Shown here: positions 35,511 to 47,532 of the stretch, one piece after another
Numbering within the stretch: position 1 is the first letter of the stretch
Layout: the number at the start of each line of letters is the position of its first letter
Assembly: GCA_028023455.1 (NCBI GenBank)
Contig: JAQFVV010012490.1
Location: 3,906,576 to 3,970,575, forward strand
Reading direction: 5' to 3'
DNA from: Epiperipatus broadwayi
Taxonomy: Eukaryota; Onychophora; Udeonychophora; Euonychophora; Peripatidae
DNA length: 64,000 nucleotides
Translations under genes and position numbers: made by a program
Notes under the pieces: generated by a model
What the model saw: only the letters and a program-made list of their open reading frames with translations
Database searches by the model: none
What the model was told of the DNA's origin: nothing

Positions 35511-38002
35511 TATAACAGAATGGAATTTTCAGGGGATAAGGTGGAGTGAGAAAAAATCATCACTTCCCAAAATGAATAAAATATTTCAAATAATAAAATT
35601 TAATATAAATATTTAATGAATATAAAACCACAGACTATGAATCAGTAAAAAAAAAAAAGTAAAATAATGAGCATGAGAAATCTCAGGAAGATCACTTTGA
35701 GAGATCAGCTGAATTAACTGACTAGAGTAACTACAATTAACTATAAGTCCACCGGCATTAAAAAATAAATATAACTCATTCATCATCATGAATGATCAAC
35801 AATCAAATAAATCAACAGTCAATCTTGTGATTGGATTTGAACAGCATCTATTGTAGACCAGACCAACTATTTAGCCTTTTCCAGCGTGGGGCAATTATTT
35901 GAACACTAATTTGGATGCAAAAATTTAAGTGCGAATCCATAAAATATACAACGATAAGAACAATAATGCTGGGATATTAAAACATGGTGATCATCATTAA
36001 TGCTGACCATTTAGTACCATTAGTGTACTGGCCAACTATAAAATTAAATTGTATTAAATACTAAACTACATAAAAATGTGGTGCACGGACTTTAAAGAAT
36101 ATACTCTTCACACCAGCCCAGGATTCTTATCAACTGGATGCCCATACACTAAGATATTCCCCTTTCATATAATAGACCATTATGCACAAATCTAGATCAG
36201 AGAACACAAGCTCTATAACTGTTACTGTGAACAAGAAATGATGCAACACATATTCTAAATGATCTAGAATTAATTTCATTGGAATAATTTTAACAAATGA
36301 ATATAAGTTTATTAATAATACAAAAACCTTAAGGTCTGCAGAATACAGCTATACACATAAACTAAGCCTTCTGATTTTAATTAATATACAAAAAATATAA
36401 GGTATCAACTTGTGATTTACAATACCTCATAATGAATTACATGAAACACATGTATATCATCACACATATGCATGGTATAATTTATTAAAATATTTGCCTT
36501 ACCACAAAATAATAAAAAATTTAAGTTATCACATTTTAATGATACCTTATACTAGGCTTACATAAAACACATATCATCGCACAAACGTGTGGTATAATAA
36601 TTGGTTAACATATTTGCCTTGTCAGATAAAAATAAAATAAATTTTAAGTTATTAAATTTTAATGATACAGATACCTCATATTAGGATTACATAAAATACA
36701 TATAAAAATATATTTTCAGAATCAATTCCCTGTTGGATGTACATAAAATTCACACATGCATGTATATATAAAAAAATAATATGAATCAGTTATTAAACAT
36801 AACAGGCTTTTTCGTCTTTTTCTTTTACAAAAAAAAATTATCAATTCCTGGACAGTTTATAGAAGCTACTTTTTTTGTTTTTAAAAGGTTACTTGTAATC
36901 ATTTAATTATAAACAAATTTAAATTTAAAATATAGATTTTAAATCTTTTTTTCTTCAATAAACAATTTAAAATAATATTGTTTTCAATTATATATCTTAC
37001 TTTTAAAATGTCATTTTAAATTAAAGAAATTATTTAAAATTTCATTTTCATTATATATAATGTTACTCTACTCACCAGCTGTGCTTCATATATCTATGTT
37101 TATCTGTGCTTCACTGCATATAGATAAAACAGTATATGTATAACATTCTTTAGCCAGCTAATAAATTCTCTTAATGGGAGTCAGCCCAGGATTGTCCTCA
37201 TTAGCAGCAAATGTATAATCAGGTAACTGTTTGCATTTCAATCAGTTCCAGTTATACTTCAGGCACACCAGCCATTTCCATCTCTCATTAGGGTTATGGA
37301 ATTCTGGAAACTGACCCTTTTTTCTTCATATGAATCCAAACTCTACTGTGGTGAACTATGGAATAGCTGCTGGACTTACTCTCCTTGCATTCAATTATAT
37401 CTTCATAATAGCTTTGTATAACTCTAAAAACCAACTACTTCCAAGAAATCTAGCAAAATCAACTAATTCTAATCTTTTCTATTACCCCTTTTTATAGCTA
37501 GAGTGGGAAAAAAAGAATTTATTAACTCAATAATGTTTTTTCTATTTTTATCCATTTTTTAAATATACTTTAACCCTTTTTAAAAACAAGTTTGAATTTT
37601 ATCAAATGTATGATCTATAAGCTTTACTTTAAAAAAGAGATTTGTAAAATAGATAGTAGAAATTTTAAAAAATGTTATACAAGTTTTAATAAAAAAAAAA
37701 CAATTTCTAAAATAGACAATGGATTTTTTTTTGCAATTATCTATTTTAAAATAAAACTTGCATGTTTTAATTTCAAATCAGAATTCGATAATAAAAAAAA
37801 ATAATCTTTTTTTTGTTTAATTTCATAATGAAATTTTATTTTAAATTCAAAATTATCTACTTTTTGTGTTATTCGAATAAAATGTAGAAAATATCTACAC
37901 AAAAAATTTGATTGTCTATTTCTACTTTTCCTTTCAACTTTATATATATATTTGTGCACTCACACTACTGTTATTGTATGACATGAAACCCATACAGTTA
38001 TA
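35511..38002 (-). repeat. 5' LTR of the minus-strand element (uninterrupted)
   Basis: 2,492 bp; the sense strand starts TATAACTGTATGG (first G of TG lost) at 38002 and ends CTGTTATA at 35511. It aligns throughout with the interrupted 3' LTR and shows the empty sites of all three nested insertions. Confidence 0.83.
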
Positions 38003-38091
38003 ATATAAATTAAGATATCATTCAATTTTAATGTCATATGACTAAACTACAAATGTGTCATCAATGTACCTGAGGCCAGATAGATGATTAT

Positions 38092-40065
38092 GGTGCAAAT
38101 TTAATACACGATCTCTGCCAATTTTGAATTTCAAAAATAGCCAAAAACATCATCTGACACATCTAAATGATAAAAAACTATGCGAAAACAGGGAAAAAAT
38201 TTAGACATTGGGTCATGTGACTTGGAAAATCCCGCCAAAATGCACAGTTAAAAAAAAACAAACAAAAACACGAAAAATTATCATTTTCTCATTTTAAATT
38301 ATAAATCAAATAATTTATATATAGAGAGAGCAAGATTACTATATTTAAATCTTAATCAATAAATGCTAATTATCATTGCCTAAAAAAGTACATAATAATA
38401 ATACATTTTCTCATTTTAAATTATAAATCAAATAATTTATATATAGTCTATATTTAAACCTTAATCAATAAATGCTACATTTTCTAATTTGACTTAATGA
38501 ATTTCAAATCCATTATTTTTATTACAGTACTCTTTGCTCTTTACTTCCTCACACCTACTAGTCGACCATTTGGTTTCCTGCTCTTTGTTTTATTTTACAT
38601 TTGACACCTTTGAACATCCAAAGGTGTTTGGCTGTAGCTATTTTCAAGATTACCTTTGTGGATAAAGAAGCACCGCACTTATATTTCTTCCCCTCTCCCA
38701 TTGTCAACTTTTACATTCTTATTTAATGGTTTTCAGTTTTTATATATGTTTCTTTTAGCTGTAAAATGCTTAACTTAAATAATTTAGATTTTAGCTTTAG
38801 AAAGATGCCATAATATTATATATACACACACGCACCTATTACAAATGTGTGCGGATTTTAATATTACATTTTATACACCATGGGAGATAGTTTGGTTTTA
38901 AGTAAAACGAAACAAGTATATCCGCTTCAATGTATAAAATCATACTTCAACAAATAATTTAAAAAATGTTTAGAAAAATACGCAAACCACTCTATAATTA
39001 TTTTGTATACAAATTCTGAGAATTAAAAAGTAACTTTCTTGATATGATGGGGAGAACCGAAAAAGGCATATTAAGCCTCTTACTATGTGCGGATGTACAT
39101 ATAAATATTACCCCGGTCACTATTAAAGTTAGTTATATTTAGCTTACTTGTACACAAGCATATATACGCATTAAAATATAAGAAGATAAAACTCATTAAA
39201 GTCTTCATTTGCATTTCATCTATATCAGATCTACTCTTGATTATGTCACTATAATCTGTATATCTATTAACATTGAAATGAGTTTTACTACCAACAAAGG
39301 AAAACAAAAACATAATTTAAAGAAATGTAAATATTTTATTTTATTTTTTTAAAAAAATATTTATTTTAATTAATAATCACTTTGTGTCTGTGTTTGTAAT
39401 GAGTAATATATATTAGATATATATTTCACACAAATAAAATTATGAGTGGTAAAGAAAACAAATAAATGAAATATGATAAATAAATGGCTATTGGGTTTAT
39501 TTACCTTCATTATCAAAGCTGTGTGCTAAATTTGCATACACTTTGCATTTCTTATAGCAAGTTTTATTTCGCAATTCATTTAGCCACAGCTTTGATAATG
39601 AAGGTATTCCTTCAAAAATACTAGCCATTTATTTATTTATCATATTTCATTTATTTGTTTATTTTACGCACTCATAATTTTATTTGTGTGAAATATATAT
39701 ATCGCATATATATTACTTTAATTTGTATAAGGGGGGAGGGGGTGCCTTAGATATCACATATCAGCCACAACAAAATGCTACCAAGTACTTTTTTAGGCAT
39801 TTATTGATAAGATTTAAATATAGTAATCTTGCTCTCACTATATATAAATTATATGATTTATAATTTAAAATGAGAAAATGTTAATTTTTCGTGTTTTGCC
39901 TTTTTTTTTTAACTGTGCGTTTTGGCGGGTTTTTGTAAGTCACATGAGCCAAGTTCTAAATTTTTCCTGTTTTTGCGTAGTTTTTTATCACTTAGATGTG
40001 TCAGACGATGTTTTTGGCTATTTTTGAAATTCAAAATGACAGAGATCGCGTAGTAAATTTGCACT
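38092..40065. mobile_element. Long-TIR foldback DNA element (MULE-like, non-autonomous)
   Basis: Terminal inverted repeats of about 280-300 bp (38092-38395 and 39785-40065) start (A/G)GTGCAAATTT. A 9-bp direct repeat GATGATTAT flanks the element at 38083-38091 and 40066-40074. Long TIRs with a 9-bp duplication are typical of Mutator-like elements; no transposase is present. The left TIR carries a local duplication of an approximately 45-bp segment (38281 and 38401). A second inverted repeat sits inside at 39395-39722. Confidence 0.72.
39395..39722. repeat. Inner inverted repeat within the foldback element
   Basis: Arms of about 130 bp (39395-39525 and 39588-39722) are imperfect reverse complements around a 60-bp spacer. 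They include CACAGCTTTGATAATGAAGG and the repeated ATTTATTTATCATATTTCAT region. It may be a separate small foldback element nested in the larger one. Confidence 0.7.
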
Positions 40066-40074
40066 GATGATTAT

Positions 40075-40709
40075 TTTATGCTGTTAAGAGCAAGTATTAT
40101 CTTTGCCAAATATTGAAGCTTTCCTTTTACATTATTTTATTAAAATGATTTCTCCTAAAAACATGATTTATAAATTATGAAAACTTTCATTTCAACATAT
40201 ACATATATATCAATGACTGAATTAAATACTAGTTTTAGTATTCCAAATAAATCAATTATTCAGCAACAGGGAATGTTAAACTCATTCAGTAAACATTATA
40301 AAAAATATTAGAAAAATATAATTTAATAACTGTAAAAATTAATTTTATACTGATTTTAAAAAAGTACCAAAAAAGATACAAATTATGTGTGTACATATAC
40401 ATATTTGCCATTAGCAAATTCTTAAAATATCAGACTGAATAAGCATTTTACCTTTGCTATTCTTAATCAGCAATGGTAAATAGGATAGCAAACCATTAAT
40501 CTGATTACAAGATCAATGTCATGAGCATTACTACAATAAGAACATAAATCTTTGACATGATATTGTGAGCAGAGAATAAAATCCAAGAAGAGATGGAGCT
40601 AAATTAAAAGGCCAGCTATTTTTCTAGAGGAATCTATTCTGAAAATAATAATACAAATTATACTAAAAATCATGCATGCCTAATTATAAATTCTGTAAAC
40701 CTTCAGGTT
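40075..40709. other. AT-rich non-coding DNA
   Basis: Nothing recognisable between the foldback element and the retrozyme array. Confidence 0.55.
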
Positions 40710-40885
40710 TTCTAGGTACATAGTTATAAACCACTGAACATCACATGATCACCTTTTCTCATGCTTGCTCATAACTATTATTAAATCAGGCAAAACTTTC
40801 CATACAGTAGTGCCACTCAGTGCAAGCCAGAGCAACCAATGGATGCCATCAGGCTTGTGATAAAATCCCTATCTAGTGCCTACTC

Positions 40886-40944
40886 ATTCAATATCCCCAG
40901 ACTAATTTCTAGCTTGTGGCTTTCATCAGTGAGGAGCCATGGAT
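40886..40944 (-). ncRNA. Hammerhead motif, array copy 1 (minus)
   Basis: CUGAUGA core, stem II AGC/GCU with CACAA loop, GAAAU, UUAGUC cleavage segment, inner stem I UCCUCA/UGGGGA. Outer stem I is partly lost (AUCCAU against UUGAAU). Confidence 0.7.
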
Positions 40945-41260
40945 CCGAGAAGACTGCACCTAGATCTTGGGATTTGAAAACGCAATATTTTCAATCCAAG
41001 CTCATTAGCTTATCTGAACTCAGTTCAGTACCGATACATTTTGGTGCGTTTGGTCTTTAGTAACCATAGCCACCACTATCCTATTAAGCAGAATTGGTAT
41101 TAAACCATTAAGCATCACATGATCACCTTTACTTATGCTTGCTCGTAACTGTAATTAAAACAGGCAAAACTCTCCATACAGTAGTGCCACTCTCTGCAAA
41201 CCAGAGTAATCAATGGATGCCTGAAGGCTTGTACATAAAATCCCTACCTAGTGCCTACTT

Positions 41261-41319
41261 ATCCAATATCCACAGACTAGTTTCTAGCTTGTGGCTTTCA
41301 TCAGTGATGAGCCTTGGAT
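41261..41319 (-). ncRNA. Hammerhead motif, array copy 2 (minus)
   Basis: CUGAUGA core, stem II AGC/GCU, GAAAC, ACUAGUC intact. Outer stem I AUCCAA/UUGGAU is intact; inner stem I has two mismatches (UCAUCA against UGUGGA). Confidence 0.7.
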
Positions 41320-41569
41320 CTGAGAGCACTGCACCCTAGATCTCAGTATCTAATGCTACTCTCCAGCAACCACCTTTTATCTCTACTTAACTGCAAAACT
41401 ATGAGAATAAAATTGAAAACACAATAATATTATTGTCAATCCAAGCTCATTAGCTTATATAGTCATATGGGTCTGAACTGAATTCTCATTGCCTTGCAGT
41501 TAAGTAGAGATGAAAGGTCACTGCTGGAGGGTTGCATTAAATCCTGAGATTTAGGTGCAGTGCCCTCAG

Positions 41570-41628
41570 ATCCAAGGCTTCTCACTGATGAAAGTCACAA
41601 ACTAGAAACTAGTCTGGGGATATTGGAT
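41570..41628 (+). ncRNA. Hammerhead motif, array copy 3 (plus)
   Basis: CUGAUGA core, stem II AGU/ACU (compensated against GGC/GCC of copy 1), GAAAC, ACUAGUC with predicted cleavage after C41614. Stem I AUCCAA/UUGGAU and UUCUCA/UGGGGA are fully paired using G-U wobbles. This is the best-preserved copy of the array. Confidence 0.8.
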
Positions 41629-42013
41629 GAATAGGCACTAGATAGGGATTTTATGCACAAGCCATTTGGTATCCGATGATTACTCTCGTTTGCACTGAGA
41701 GGCACCACTGTATGGAGAGTTTTGCCTGTTTTAATAACAGTTATGAGCAAGCATAAGAAAAGGTGATCATGTGATATTTAATGGTTTAATACCAATCCTG
41801 CTTAATAGGATAGTGATGGCTATGGTTATTAAAGAACCAAAGACACCAAAATATATGAGTTCAGACCTATATGACTATATAAGCTAATGAGTTTGGATTG
41901 AAAATATTATTGTGTTTTCCATTTTATTCTCATAGTTTTGTAGTTAAGTAGTGATAAAAGGTGGCTGCCAGAGCCTTGTATTAGATCCTGAGATGTAGGT
42001 GCAGTGATCTCAG

Positions 42014-42072
42014 ATCCAAGGCTCCTCACTGATGAAAGTACAAGCTAGAAATTAGTCTGGGGATATTGAAAT
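42014..42072 (+). ncRNA. Hammerhead motif, array copy 4 (plus)
   Basis: CUGAUGA core, stem II AGU/GCU with a one-base-shorter loop (ACAA), GAAAU, UUAGUC. Inner stem I UCCUCA/UGGGGA is intact; the outer stem is partly lost. Confidence 0.68.
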
Positions 42073-42195
42073 AGGCACTAGAGAGCGATTTTACGCACAA
42101 GCCTTCCGGCATCCATTGATTACTTTGGATTGCACTGAGTGGCACTACTGTATGGAGAGTTTTTCCTGTTTTTATTCGTAGTTATACATAGTACT

Positions 42196-43815
42196 GTGCT
42201 TTTGATTTACAAATCATTTATAAATTATATTTAATGTATTACTTATGAAATAAAGTAATTAGTATTTACACTAGTTATAAATAACTGTACTTTATAAATT
42301 TCCACAATTACAAAAAAACAACTTAGATATTTTATATTTATTAAAATATATCAGGTACACAGCAGATATAGTCTATTTCAGTTTGACAAAACAATGAGTT
42401 TACCACATAAATTGATTATATATTTCATTCCAAAATCAAAATATTGTATTTAAGCAAACTAATATTACTTCCTTTGATTTAATAATTTCATAACTGTTGT
42501 ATTAAAAATGAGAAATAAAATTATGATGAAGTTAAAAGATAAACTCAAAATGGAGTGAATAAAGTTAACCAAAAATGACATAAATGGGAAATGTATTCTT
42601 TTTAGCAAAGTCATAAAAATATTGATAAAATTCAGAAGTACAAATAAAATAATGAAACTTTTTATAATAAATAGTAGAAGTCATTTACTTTAAATCCTAG
42701 GATATATCACTTTTCTGCATAATGAAAACTATTAAATAATTTCAAATAAAATATTTATTATACTCTAAAATGTTTTCAAAACAATGGTGTAAGTTTAAGG
42801 CAAGCTTGGCAGTTTTTTTTTTTTTTTGAGAAAATATTGTGCAATAGTATCAATAGTATTGATGATTTCAAATGTTAGGATAAAGTATATAGAGAATAAA
42901 TACACCTAGTAAAAAAAAAAATTGCTTCAGTAAAGGAGTTTGAATGGGAAACACTAACAGTTATTAGAATTTGTGATATAATTGTATCGTTCTGAATAAA
43001 TTTCTTAGATCAGAAATATTGAATTCCTAATACATGTGAGACTTCAGTTGAATTGCAAAAAGATAATAGATTTAAAAACAAATTTATAAAATAGCTTTTT
43101 ACTAAAACCCAATGAATGAGAAAGCAATGCCTGAAAGCATATTATTTCAATAATACATATTTTAATATCATTACAATAATCATTACCTTAACCCTCTCGT
43201 AGTCCATTTTTTTCTGACGTTTTTCTTTGTTTACACAATCACCATAAAATATAAAATTAAATTATTATTACTTATCAGAAAATAATAAATTTGGCTTTAT
43301 TTGATAGATATTTTTGTTTACTATTGAAATAAATTTTAAATGTTCACATTTTGTTTCTATAAATATTAAAAAAATGAGATTGTAATCAAAACAAAAAGAT
43401 TACACATCATCATTTCTCGAGAGATTATTTTCAGTTTACAAAATCAACAATTGTTAAATCAAATCAAATCAGCTAACTATATGCATTTCTAAATTTTATA
43501 AAAATTTGAAATTTTTTATATAAAAAATATGATGCAACCCAAACCCTGGATAAGTAATTAAAAAAGACTGAAAATAATGTAAGAGGAGAAAAATTTATTT
43601 CCTACAACTTTTAATGAATCTCTAGATGGATAATGATATAATTATTATGTCTTTTCTTGTTCATAAAAATTAAATGCAAGTTTAATAATTTGTGCCTTTA
43701 TGGTTGAAATAATTTATTAATGATTGTATTACTTTGGTTATTCTTTTTAAAGTAAAAAACTTTAGTATGTTTTTATATGAATGACATTTTGAGAAAGTAA
43801 TTAACTATAATTCTA
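42196..43815. other. AT-rich non-coding DNA
   Basis: No gene or repeat family recognised; poly-T near 42815. Confidence 0.55.
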
Positions 43816-43925
43816 TTTATTGTTTGGACAATTTTCATCATCTAATATGAGTAGTGAATATTTTTAGAAAAATTTAACTTTATTTAAATATTCCAAATAG
43901 ATTCAACTATTAGTAATAGCATGCA

Positions 43926-43962
43926 TGTTTCAAGAGGTATTCTCACCTTTTTTTCAGATGTT
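43926..43962 (-). ncRNA. Hammerhead-like motif in Penelope-like element B tail
   Basis: CUGAAAA core, partly paired A-rich/CCUCUU stem II, then GAAACAUG. Degenerate relative to copies C and D. Confidence 0.3.
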
Positions 43963-43984
43963 GCTGGCCTGACTAGTGACAGCA

Positions 43985-44066
43985 TTAGCATGAGAATCAA
44001 ACCTGAATCCTTACATTCTTGAGTATTGAATTTTAAGGTAACACACTAATCAACTAAGCCATCCTA
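43985..44066 (-). repeat. tRNA-like sequence in the 3' tail of Penelope-like element B
   Basis: GGATGGCTTAGTTGATTAG (box A-like, 44046-44064) and GGTTTGATTCTC (box B-like, near 43992-44004) are spaced as in a tRNA with a long variable region. Also present in elements C and D. Confidence 0.55.
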
Positions 44067-44091
44067 CCAAAGGCAACAGTCAGTAGAAATT

Positions 44092-44480
44092 TCATATATG
44101 AAGTTTCTCCTGATTTCTCCACTTTTTCTTCTTAAGAACAAAGTTGATTAATGGTTTCCATACATTATGTATAGTCATACTAGGTTGGCTTATGGGATTT
44201 TTTACCATTGTCATGTGAGCAGATTCTTTAAATTTTCTTCTCTGTACCTTTTCTTCTTTATCCAATATTTTTGTATTTTCCCAACTGAAGATATGTTCAT
44301 TGGCACGTACATGGTCTTCTATCTTAGACATATCTGTTTTCTCTCTTCTAATCATTAGTTTGTGTTCTTGCAAGTGCTTTTCAATGGGACAACTGATCTC
44401 ACCAGTACATGTTCTTCCACATTCACATGGTATTTCATAGATGCAGTTCTTTCTGTTCAGCCTTTCAAGTTTAGACTTTG
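44092..44480 (-). pseudogene. Penelope-like element B, GIY-YIG endonuclease part
   Basis: The minus strand reads a YEIPCECGRTCTGE block (YxIPC-x-C-x-x-x-YxGE pattern with Tyr replaced by Cys), then EKHLQEHKLMIRR, and a segment ending near 44092. Upstream (44480-44700) codons resembling the Penelope linker (YPYIPTIADKLRKIC, then FQSHTTLQ) occur with stops. Confidence 0.75.
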
Positions 44481-44709
44481 TAAATGTTAGAATTTATTGT
44501 AGTGTGGTATGGCTCTGGAAGGCTGTTCTGATGTTATACTGATTGCAGATTTTCCTCAATTTGTCTGCTATTGTTGGTATGTATGGGTACATTACAGTAG
44601 CAATAATTATTTTTTTCTTTTGATGGTTTTTTTTGTTGTCTACTTAAGGTTTTCTTAATAACACTGATGGATAACCATTTTTCATAAGAGTTTGTTCTAT
44701 GTAAATCTT

Positions 44710-45455
44710 TTATTTTTCCAAATTACTGGTTTCTGAACAAACTTCTTTTGCCGTGTTCCATAGTGATACTCTATGTTTTGTCTTTCTGCTGTGATTGGAT
44801 GTATAGGCTAAGTATTTTCCTGTATGTGTAGATTTTAGATAAACCGTAGTTTTGATTTTGTTATGAAGGAGTCTTGTCACAAGAACATCTAAGAATGCCA
44901 ATTTTTGTTCTTGTTCTAATTCTATTGTGAATTTAATCAAAGGCAACATGTTGTTGATATGTTTCCAGAAGGTTTGTAATAGTGCTTCACTATGTGGCCA
45001 TACAACAAATGTATCATCTACATAGGGATGCCAAATTTTAGGTGAATATGGAGTAGTTTTCCCAGCTGTGTTCTCAAGTTCTTCCATGTAAATATTGCTA
45101 TCCAGGGATGATAATGGTGAGCCCATAGCTATTCCCTGATTTTGTTGGAAGAATTCTGTATTATATTGAAAGTAGGTTATTTTTATATAGAATATTAATA
45201 GTTCCATTATGCTATCAATAGGAAGAGTTGTTCTGTTTTGTAAGTCCTTATCGCCATTTAATCTTTTCTTTACAATAGACAATGCTTCTTCACATGGACA
45301 TTTGTGAATAAACTTTCCACATAAAAGCTTAGTAGTAAGTCAGTTCTTTCAATTTTCATATTCTTGATTGATTCTACAAAGGATCTAGAATCCCTGACAA
45401 AGGACTGGATCTTGTATGCCAAAGGACTAAGAACTTTAAGAAGAAATCTTGACAA
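44710..45455 (-). pseudogene. Penelope-like element B, reverse transcriptase part
   Basis: Two minus-strand open pieces (45270-45455 and 44710-45282) overlap in different frames at a frameshift near 45275. The second contains NQGIAMGSPLS (about 45105-45140), the YVDD catalytic motif at 45013-45024, and LAFLDVLVTR. The first carries the fingers/palm segment LLSFYVESLFTNV in which the usual Asp is changed. The RT would copy element RNA; frameshifts make it non-functional. Confidence 0.82.
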
Positions 45456-45924
45456 ATTTTGGCAAGGTGAATTTCTAGAACTAACAATATGTCTTAAGGG
45501 AACATGATCCTTATGGATTTTAGGCAGAACATAAAGATGAAGATTTTTGCTGAAATATGATGTTATTTTAGTTTTTTCTGAATCATTGAAGTACTTGTGA
45601 TGCTTTCTGGGTAATGCTTATAATGTTGTTTCTGAATTCGGTATCAGATTTTTTGACACTATTCTGTATTGACCTGTTGTGAGGAGTTCTTGTATTTTGT
45701 TATCATAATCAGTTGTATCATTACAACTGTTGCATTGCCTTTGTCAGCAAAAAGAGTAATGATAAATTTATCTATTTTAAAATATTTAATTGATTTCTCT
45801 CACCATAGGATATGTTTGACTTCAATTTTTGTTCATTGTGAACAGTTCTTTTTATTCCCAGCATAATTTTGCTGATTCTTCCAAAGGCAATTTTTGAGTG
45901 ACTTCCTCAGTGGCTGCCATTATA

Positions 45925-45966
45925 TGCTAAATGTGTGTGTATATGTATGTATACACACATTTAGCA
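45925..45966. repeat. Short perfect hairpin
   Basis: TGCTAAATGTGTGTGTAT is followed after a short spacer by its reverse complement (ATACACACATTTAGCA). A small palindrome just beyond the 5' side of Penelope-like element B. Confidence 0.7.
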
Positions 45967-47404
45967 ATTTAATAAAGGGATTATTCTACATGAATAAAGC
46001 ATGATAAACAGAGCAGCCAAAATTTCAAAAAACATTATTCACAAACAACAATTTGCCAAGCACTTTTGGTACTGTATACCAGAATCATGATGATATATTG
46101 GAACTGATCAGTTAATATTCCAGTGCATGCTCAGTTGAACATTAGTGTTATGCTGATTGATAATGTATTTACACTTCACAATAAACCAAGCCCCTTTCAA
46201 CTTCCTTTTCCTATCATTTGATTCATCGCACACAGTTGTAATATTTCGAGAATAAAACTCGTGATCACAACTTCTTTCATGATTTGAAAAAAACAGAATT
46301 AATCTGTAAATCACTTTTAGATTTTTTATACTGATAAATATACTGTTGTAATCGTGTTAAAACATTCGCTTTCATTTCATATTAGTAAATAGCATTACAA
46401 CCAACTTCTTTGCAAGCAATTAAATAAACCATTTCATATGTATTTATTTCTTTCACATTAAATTTCAAAAATATTGCAGGGACCCAATTTATGAAAACAA
46501 AAATGTCAATATAAAGCAAAACCCCAATTTTATAATTAAAATATAAAAGGAAGAATCAAAATTGATCTAAATAATAAGTCGTATGAGTGTAAACTAAAGA
46601 AACTAGTGACATCAAAGCATCATATGAATGATTTAAAAATCCATATAGTTATAAATAGACTAAATAGAGATCAGAAATCACCTGAATATCTAGAAGATTT
46701 TGTCACACCAATTCAGAGATGTATAAAACAGAGTAGAACTAAATTAATTATTTTATGGAGATAAAATAACAAAGTCAAAAAATTCAATACAGAAAAAAAC
46801 TATGAGTCCTCAAGGCTAAAAATAAGTTGAAAGATGTTAAATTCATCCAGTAGATATTTAGTAAATAGAAATTAATTAAATATACTAGATTCAATAAACA
46901 TTACACTATTATCCAATGTTAGTAAATTGGTTAGCAAATCACTAATTTTGATTTACTGACCAATGCAACAATTTATTACCAAATAGAAATAATAAACCTA
47001 TCAAAAGAAAAATCATGAGGAAAAAAAAAGTCTGAGCCAGGAAAATTTAAGTAAGGGTGGTATTAAGGGTTATCTATATTTTATTATACAATAATTTTTT
47101 CTAAGAGTTTGGGGTTTATAAATAGTTAATTATTGAGACTACAAGATAATTATTATCATATTCTTAAGTTATGAAGTGTATTTAAATTAAGCAGGAATTC
47201 ACTCTATCTTCTGTACAGGTATCTATTGCAAACTGGTATAATCAATGACAACGAGATGGTAGCAAATTCACTAAGTTTTTAGCTATCGACTTTTATCAAT
47301 TAATAAAAATTTGTCCTACAACTGCACCTACATCTACTAGCCATCTTTACTTTTTCTTAATACATTTTCCAAAACAATAACTTGAAATTCAATCATCCTA
47401 AATT
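45967..47404. other. AT-rich non-coding DNA between Penelope copies
   Basis: No domain recognised. Part of it (about 46000-46330) is less AT-rich and could be unknown transposon sequence. Confidence 0.5.
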
Positions 47405-47532
47405 GTATTATTATATTGGACTATTTCCATCATCTAATATAAGTATTAAATGTCTTTAGAAAACTAACTTTTTATTTAAATATTCCAAATATATTCAACT
47501 GTTAGTAATATCACATGAAACAGGTTAATATA

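Larger units (their letters stand above)
22691..38006 (-). mobile_element. Non-coding LTR retrotransposon (LARD/TRIM-like) with nested insertions
   Basis: A minus-strand element with TSD ATAT at 22691-22694 and 38003-38006. The 5' LTR is 35511-38002, the internal region 34647-35510 (864 bp, no ORF) and the 3' LTR 22695-34646. Three later insertions swell the 3' LTR: a retrozyme fragment (22793-22958), a three-LTR element (24408-31670) and a solo LTR (31825-33969). Without them the 3' LTR is about 2.4 kb, matching the 2,492-bp 5' LTR. A tRNA-Lys-like PBS and a polypurine tract lie in the expected positions. With no gag-pol it must have moved using another element's proteins. Confidence 0.85.
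40710..42195. mobile_element. Inverted array of retrozyme-like units
   Basis: From left to right: end of a minus unit (40710-40791), a minus unit (40792-41157), a minus unit (41158-41487), a plus unit (about 41495-41740) and a plus unit (41741-42178). The orientation switches at about 41490, making a large imperfect palindrome. Units vary from about 330 to 444 bp by internal deletions. Four hammerhead motifs are visible, two per strand. The 66-73 aa ORFs here are not genes. Confidence 0.78.
43820..45900 (-). mobile_element. Penelope-like retroelement B (degenerate)
   Basis: Minus-strand relic reading, from 45900 down, N-terminal region, reverse transcriptase (44710-45455), linker and GIY-YIG endonuclease (about 44092-44480), and then a 3' tail with a tRNA-like sequence and a hammerhead-like motif. 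Frameshifts and stops interrupt it. It is the left-most of three related copies in the same orientation. Confidence 0.82.
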
